Assembly: GCA_024803745.1 (NCBI GenBank)
Contig: JANJXV010000101.1
Span: forward strand, 770,001-834,000
From: Megascapheus bottae
Lineage: Eukaryota > Chordata > Mammalia > Rodentia > Geomyidae
DNA: 64,000 nucleotides
Reading direction: 5' to 3'
In this document: piece by piece, positions 56,925 to 64,000 of the stretch
Numbering within the stretch: the first letter of the stretch is position 1
Layout of the letters: every line of letters begins with the position of its first letter
The notes under the pieces: generated by a model
The model's database searches: none
The model's input: only the letters and a program-made list of their open reading frames with translations
What the model was told of the DNA's origin: nothing
Program-made: the position numbers and the translations under genes

Positions 56925-59640
56925 TTTCAGAGTTCATTTGTTGGACTTATGCTAGGAAAAATCAACTAATGGCGATGCAGACAATAAAATATGAGGATTT
57001 ACCTATCAAACAGCTTGAAAAACATTAAGAAACATTTTAGTAAAGTGCTTATACTTATTTTTAATCAGTCAGAATTTCATTTCAATATCAAGGCACCCTT
57101 CACAAACTTATGAAATCCCTGATGACTAAAGTACAACAAGATTCTGCAGGAAAAGGTAACACACCTAAGAGACTGTGATGAAGGGGAGGATGAGCCATGG
57201 CGTAGAAATCTAAGAGCAGAACAGCATAGATAGTCTATCAACTCCAGCTGGAGAGTGTTGTTTGCTTCTGTTTTCAGGGACAGAGTTCATGAATCATCCC
57301 ATCAGTTTTTAAAACTTCAATCAGAGAAGTCAACTATTTGATGTGCAATCTTTATTTTCTTCTTTTTTTTCCCACCCAAACCATAATATAGTGCAGAAAG
57401 AATATGTGTGTGAGGGATGCAAATAATAATCGCTACACCAAGTCGTCTTGGTGTTGACAGAAAAAAAAAGAATTCCAGCAGCAATGTGTGAATCACGGGG
57501 AAACCATTACTGATGTGGCCAGTTCAGGTCACTGTGTTTTCAGATTGGCGGCCCCACAGAGCCTCCACAGTTCAAGTCCCATCTGACACGCACACATGCA
57601 CTCTGGATCACTCAAAATAAAAACTGCTCTCCCTACACTTGTCTGTCTCCATGAGGTCAGCATTAAATAACTATTATGTCTGGCATAAAGAGCAATGGCT
57701 GCTCTTTTTTTCAAATGCCACCAGTTCCCATTTTAAAGTAAATGCCATTTGGTCAAAAATATGTATTCGTCTTGAAATCTGATAGGACTGAGTTGCAAAG
57801 CACTTCTGATTTTGTGCTCAGAGTACTTTTGTGGGGAAATTGCCACTACCCACTCAGGCCTCTAGGGCCCCAGAGCTCAGGAATCGCTGAGCTCTGTCAT
57901 TCTCGCCTACTTCTGCTGATTCCATGAGCCTTAGTGCCACCTCTGTCCATCATCATAGCATGTCTCTAATGTGTCTTAAATTTTTTCAAATGAAAATAGA
58001 ATGACATACAATGATAATTTTTATAGTAACTGTAAATTTACATTATTTTATTAATAAAAATCAATTGTGCAAGCCTCATGTATTACTGTTATACTGGACC
58101 CCAGTAATTATGAATACTGTCAATCTACCTTCTATTAGTAACATTATTCTGGAATTTTAGGGTTATTTTTAACCATTTTAGAACATATTAGTTTTACAAG
58201 TTCTCATTTACATACACACATACATACATAAGACAAACCCAAGTAAACCTTGCTTCTGATGTCTCTCTCTGTCTCTCTCTCATCTCAACACAACCCCCTT
58301 TCTTAAAACATTTATCAGGAAAACACTGACTAACACACTGAATTCATAACCTAACTTTGGGGATTGAAACTTCTTCCTACAATTACTTAATAAAAACAAA
58401 TATTGTTAAAACCATTATCAATGCTTTGTTTTCCTGCTAGCATATAAGTACTCTATCAAATTCTGAAGTACTTGTTTTTTGAATACATACCAAGAATATG
58501 ACTAGCATTTGGCAGAGGAAGTGGATGAATATCTTAGTTTCCAGAATGCCTCTCTCTATACCCCTATGAACATTTCTAATTAGGGTTATGGCAACACTTG
58601 ATAAATGTTCCAGGTTTCATACCCTGTAATCATCAGATTCTCATATGATTGGATAAAAAGATATTTGCATGATACACATGAAGCTGCCAAAATCTCTGAC
58701 TGCTTAGTGCAACATCAAAGTAGATGGATGTGGTCCTGGGAAGGTAAAAGACAGAAAATTCCAAAATACTATGTCCCTCATTATAGCATCAGGTTCCGAG
58801 ATTTTCCCTCAGTTCCCTCAACTTGAGAAAGTTACCAAGGGAATTGCTGATAACAGTATGACTCTTCTTTATAACTGCAGGGAACCTCAGGAGAGCAGTC
58901 ATTATGTTTTCCAACTGTTTAAAAATAATTTCCTTTCTATAGCTGAATTTTTAATGTTTACTATCTGTAAAAGATGGTTTTAATGTACACGAAAGATGGA
59001 AGGCAAATTATCAGGAACTGCCCCTTCCCCTGGGAATTTCTATTTATAATGCGAAAGACATGAACATGAATGTAACTTCAATAGGAGTACATGAAGACAT
59101 TAAATTTTAGGTAACAGAAGATCAATAGAAAGGTTATGCCAGACCTGAGGGAGAAAGAATCAAACCTGCTTGTGAGAACCTCAGAAGAGAACAAAGTGTA
59201 GACTTTGAAAGAGTGAACCAGAACTCACTGGGAGGATTTCAAAATGGAGGAAATCACTGAGTAGAACTTAGGCCAAGTTCTCAGGAAAGGGGAGATCATA
59301 GGCAATGACTGGAGGCCAAAAAGACTGAAGAAAGGAGTGAAAATGAAAATCAAAAAATAGGCCAATTCTACATCTGAAAAAACACTCAACTCAAATACAT
59401 TATCCTCTACAATGATGCAGTAAAGAAAAAGATCATGTTAGGAAAAGAACTGTAAAATCTTTTTTGTTACCTCCCAAACTGTAAGTGAAAAGTCCAGCCT
59501 TCTTCCATTCAAATTGTTTGTCTCAGGTACTTATCACAGCAGTGACCAACTGACTGACACCTTATCTCTTTTTGTTTCTTCTCTGAGTCACTGTACTCTA
59601 GCAGTATTGACAACTTCACTGTCTTGAAATAGACCTAAAG
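56925..59640. other. Unrecognised unique sequence
   Basis: About 2.7 kb, with a short (CT)n patch near 58.26 kb and short (acat)n at 58.21 kb. No gene recognised. Confidence 0.35.
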
Positions 59641-59649
59641 CATTTTGAG

Positions 59650-60000
59650 TCTACCATTTCCTCTGCTGGGAACATTCACACTCAAAGTATTTGATATCCT
59701 TGTAACAATTCCATTCCTGACAACAGCTTGGCCTTTCATCAAATGTGACATTGTTTGCTGAAACCTCCCCTGATTCATCCTTTTAAAAATTCCCTATGCT
59801 CTCTTTTTCACCTGTTGCTCTATAACCTAGGTAACTTATTTGATTATGAACATACCTATGTCTATCTATAAATATGTATACCACATTCATCTTTTAATTT
59901 TTGTTTTCATGAGGGCAGGAATCTCCTTTTATCTGTGTCTGTTCACTTCTGAATCTCTGAAATAGTTGTTTGGCACCTGGCAGACATTCAATTACTATTT
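59650..60000 (+). mobile_element. L2 (LINE-2) 3' end
   Basis: 'tcctctgctgggaacattca', 'catcaaatgtgacattgttt', 'gctgaaacctcccctgattc', 'tcatgagggcaggaatctcc' and 'ggcacctggcagacattcaa' appear in L2 order. The copy is ancient and inactive. Confidence 0.75.
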
Positions 60001-60004
60001 TATA

Positions 60005-63000
60005 ACTTAAGAAACAAATAAATGGGTCAACCTGAATGAGGTTAAAATACCTCATTAAGATCATTAAGATAAAATTAAAAGTGTCAGAATACTCTATGCA
60101 CATGTATGTACATGAAAAATGTGGCTTTCTGTGATTGGTTTGGGATGGCAGGGAAGGGTTTGGGATGGCAAGGAGGGAGAATAACAAAAAGGACGAGTAT
60201 GCTTATGTGGACATGTCAATGTTAATGATGTCTGCAAAAAGGGACACTTTCCAGAAGAAAGTGAAGAGTAGCTGATTTGATAATTTTTTTTTGCTAAAAA
60301 GTGTGAATAAGACAGAAAACTGGATTAACAGCGCAGGAATCCTCTACAGTTGTAATCCCCCCCCTTACATGAAGGAGTCTTGTCTCCCCAGGGAGCCAGG
60401 TGGCAGGAAGCCCTTCCCACTGTGAAGACTAGTTTGCAGAATTCCATGATTTGGGGGCTTGGGAAAAAGTGAAAATATGCAGTGTTTATGCAAAAATAAA
60501 GTCTATTCAATGACTTCAAGCCAGTGTTTCCACATGAAAACACCAAGACTGAAAGAAAAATTATGAAATCCAAAGATTAAATATAAAAGTCACTTCGATA
60601 AGATTAATGCATACTATGTATAATAAGATTCTTAGCTTCCGTCCTTGCAAATTATCAGTTGCCAAAGTTAAGGTAAGTAAAGTTATTTTCTATAAGGACT
60701 GTTCCATTTTCCTTTGTTATATAGACATTCATTCTTCTCCAACTGAAAAGAATTGCACATTGTAAGTGTAGATTCATAGTTCTCTATCCCCAAAAGAGAA
60801 TCAAAGTAGCTCAATGTTTCTCAGTTAGCTAAGAGACTACTATGACATGTTTCCAACAGAGCATCTCTCTGGAAAACAATACTTGTGAATTATAAATTAC
60901 AGAAACAAGCAACCCCTGGTTAAGGAAAAATCAAATGGAGTAATTCAGACTCTCCCAGAGTGACAAGTGAATAGCTTGCCTTGTTGTGTAAAAGAACAAG
61001 TTTCCTGTCTCCTGGCTGTCCTCTGTCCACTAAAGAGTCAACAACATTTTATTGTTTCTCAGTACTCCATTTGGTGCATCTCAACTTGCTTTTTATATTG
61101 CCTTAGTTTATGAAAATAAATGTTGTACTTTCCTGGTGGGACCAAAAATAAATGATGGCTCATACTGTACGTGGGTTCTTGCTCATGACAATCCAGACTG
61201 CTAACAGATTGTTAATATGTTAACAGTTCTATTATAAGATGCTCAAAAATGTAATTTTAAGGCCATTTGTGGAGCTGGATTCTGCATGCCAGGGGTCATC
61301 AGGACTGACATAGCTGAGAAGCTGTATGACCTCTCCACTCAGGTGTCTGCAAAGGTGTGAAGGGTGAGATAACCCAGCAGTTTAGGGTAGCAGTTTTCAA
61401 GCTGTTCTGTTTACCCAGGGGTAGCCATTTTGAGCAGAATATTAACTAAAATAATACAGTAAGTATGATCGAGTTCCTTTTGGTACAGAGCTACTTAAAA
61501 TTAAACTAAGGGTATTTCACATCCAGAATTTTCTGGCAATGACAAGGGTGAAGAAAAATTACCAAAGGCTGAACTCAAAGAAATTAGTCTGTATTTTGCA
61601 GTTCCTATTCTCAAAGATATTGGCAGAAACATTTAATCATATGTGATCCAAAATATTTAGCTTTGGTGTTATTCACATGTTTTATTTATTATTTATATAT
61701 GTTACTTACAAATTACAAGGTGTTCCTACACAGATTCTTGATACTGATATTATAAAGGGGAAGTCTAGCATTAGGTAGGAACCTCTGTGATATCACAAAG
61801 AAGAATATACAGAAACATACTTAGTCAGATAAACAGATAGGAGTACACTCCACACATTCATCTCGGTAAATTTTCACTGAATGAGTGGCAACATTTTGAA
61901 AGAAAATATTTAGTAGAAGGTTGTTACCTACTGTCACAATTGCTACCCTCAAACACTAGATAGTAACAGCGAAGTCCAGCTACTGATTTAGACTGACTCA
62001 GACAAATTTCATACAAGTCAATTTTCCTCAACACTTCAGTGCCATACACCACAGCAAATGTTTATACTCACAAAATTTCCATAAGTCAATGTGTACTCTT
62101 ACCTTACGCTGTGTCGTTCAGTATTTTTTTTACAAACTAAAGTATTATAGAGAGTATTTTCACATTGTTATTATGTGTTTTACTTTAGTATTTGTGTATA
62201 TTTATCATTTATACAACTGAAATTGTAGGGGAGTGTTTTGGTTTTTCAGGTGTCCACACCCCACCTGCTCATTCTCTCCCTCATATTACTAGGCAGAGGT
62301 GATATTTCAAGTAAACATGCAGAGCTTCTGTTTGCCAAGGATATTTAAATATTTTCATGATGATAACTTTATTTGGAAGCCAATTCTTTAAAAAGCCTTT
62401 AACCAGTACTCCAGATTTCCCAGCCTAGTATGTTTTTCCAGTAATTGCATATAAACGCATAGAGACAATTGCATGCTGATGCACTCTGACTGTTACAAGG
62501 CCCTGAGCCCAACTCTGAATTCCAAAGGTAGGTTCAGCATCACCTAAAACATACATTGAGTTTAAGGGAAAAAAATTCCTGAAAGAAACTAAAGAAGGCT
62601 CACTACTCCCCTAACTTCAACTAAATATACACAAAAACAATGGTAATATGCCAAGTGAGAAAACCCCAAATCAACTCAGACCCGGTGATCATAAGGCCAG
62701 TGGGATGTGTGCACTGCACTGCATTGCTGGCCACGGCCACTGGGCTACACCTCGTCCAGGTGAGGAAGAGGCTCCTTCTGATACGCTCTCCACAACTCAC
62801 ACGCAAGTCATTCCATACGTGAGAGCACGTCTGTTTTCTTCACAACTGTTATCTGGGAATAGAGCTATCTTCTTCCTAAAACTATTATAAAGGACTTCAA
62901 ACTCCCAGAAAAAAATAGAACTATTAGTGTTTTCTGGCATTTTTACATTTGTGTTATTTAAATGTAAGAAAGAAAATGTTATTTTCTATAAGAATGCCTC

Positions 63001-63420
63001 CTAAATATAACAAAGCAAAAGGGCTAAAGAGACCAGGCCGAGCAGGATTCACAATCTTCCCAGGGCTAGAAGTTCAGCAATAATGTTTGCCTAGCAAGCA
63101 AATCCTAGAGCTGCCAAATAGAAAACAAGCAAAACCTTTTCCAATTGTATTCCCTCTGAAACATTTAAAACTTCTGCCCAATGACAATCCTTCCTGAAAA
63201 GGCCTTCTGAGGTCAGAGATACTTAGAACTGTGCAGAAGTATCAAGTCACATGGGAACAATGCATCGATGCAGGTCTTATTACTTGTGATTAGAGTCAGA
63301 TAACTAACCTCACACTATGACTTCTAATAAACATTTCTATACTATACTATAGTATTCTTGAAAGAACTCATACTGCTTTACACAAAACACCTGCAGCTGT
63401 GAGGAGGAAAATGTCCACTG
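60005..63420. other. Unrecognised unique sequence
   Basis: No gene or confident repeat. A two-copy 20-base duplication (ggtttgggatggca...) is at 60137-60176. Overlapping short frames at 62.62-62.89 kb on both strands have no motif. Confidence 0.35.
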
Positions 63421-63424
63421 ACTC

Positions 63425-63545
63425 ACACTGGAGTTGGGGTATTTTGACATCATTTTCAAGGTAAGCAAACAGAGAGAGGTTAAATGACATTGGAAGGTCA
63501 CATGTTTCCTCTTTCTGAAGGAAGATGATGGTTGCGTTGCAAATA
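63425..63545 (+). mobile_element. MIR SINE fragment
   Basis: 'cattttcaaggtaagcaaac', 'agagagaggttaaatgacat' and 'tggaaggtcacatgtttcct' match the conserved MIR core. Confidence 0.6.
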
Positions 63546-64000
63546 AAGAGAACTTCAACCAGAGAGAATTAGTGGAGCAGTCACAATTTGACCTTTCACC
63601 CTCTGACTGTAGCAAGCTATTAGAATTGTGTATATATGTCATCGTTATACTATTGCATGAGAAATGAATTAACTAATTTCCATGCTGATACTCGTGCTGC
63701 TAGAAAATCATGCTTCCATTCAATTTTACATAAAAGTATACCAATGAATTTAGACTGTTCTACTAAATCTCATGTAATGTTAAGATTTTTATTATGTCAG
63801 GTAACTGAAACCATGTTCCCCATACTTCAGAATTTAACATATCAGAAAGCATGGAGAAGATACACAAATGTGTAGCTAAGTTGACAAAACTCGGGTTCCT
63901 TCTGAATTACTGTTATGTTTTTACTGCTGTCCCTGTAAGTCAGCAGTGTTAATGAGAAGCCTACTGTGTATGAATCAATAGATAATGAGATGAGTGAAGT

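Noticed and set aside
1..64000. CRISPR arrays, bacterial operons, attachment sites or plasmid origins
   Set aside because: No regularly spaced identical repeats, dense coding or ribosome-binding sites. SINEs, L1, MIR and L2 show that this is mammalian nuclear DNA.

Overview
The window looks like gene-free (intergenic or deep intronic) nuclear DNA from a rodent. Three layers of repeats support this. Ancient mammalian MIR, L2 and old L1 remnants are scattered through it. There are 7SL-derived B1 monomers and B1+ID composite SINEs. One lineage-specific L1 family has a characteristic G-rich 3' UTR and recurs more than a dozen times. The ID-like SINE, with a tRNA-type promoter and the 'CCAGTCCTGGG...CTCAGGGCCTGAGCACTGTCC' style body, resembles what I recall from kangaroo rats and pocket mice (Geomyoidea). 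That assignment is from memory and was not checked by search. The base composition is AT-rich and CpG-poor except for one island.

No protein-coding exon, tRNA, rRNA or snRNA gene could be recognised. Open frames are short (170 codons at most) and nearly all are L1 or SINE read-through, microsatellite translations or chance. The only protein homology I trust is to the C-terminal end of L1 ORF2, in degraded copies at 29.7-30.3 kb and 36.2-36.4 kb.

Layout. 1-9.5 kb: mostly unrecognised unique DNA with old L1 pieces (1.0-1.5, 2.1-2.3, 4.9-5.4, 6.2-6.6 kb) and one composite SINE (3.8 kb). 9.5-15.3 kb: dense repeats, namely a lineage-specific L1 3' end, an L2, and an old minus-strand L1 of about 1.8 kb carrying two SINEs nested inside it. 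15.3-29 kb: unique DNA with a MIR, a possible LTR, several L1 3' ends, SINEs and a candidate regulatory block near 22 kb. 29-34.4 kb: an L1 cluster, then the only CpG-rich segment (31.1-32.6 kb) with two families of short tandem repeats, an NRF1 consensus match and splice-donor-like sites on both strands. 34.4-48 kb: L1, ID-like SINEs, MIRs, a MER5-like DNA transposon remnant, microsatellites and a possible conserved noncoding block near 44.2 kb. 48-57 kb: a tandem pair of L1 3' ends, two minus-strand L1s flanking a MaLR-type LTR, a (TG)n microsatellite and an L1 copy lacking its 3' tail. 57-64 kb: largely unique sequence with an L2 and a MIR.

I did not find a convincing new biological system. 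The most worthwhile target is the 31.1-32.6 kb CpG-rich segment. It is either the promoter (5' UTR) end of a CpG-rich L1 separated from its body, or a real bidirectional CpG-island promoter. Repeat boundaries come from reading by eye and are approximate to about 10-30 bases.
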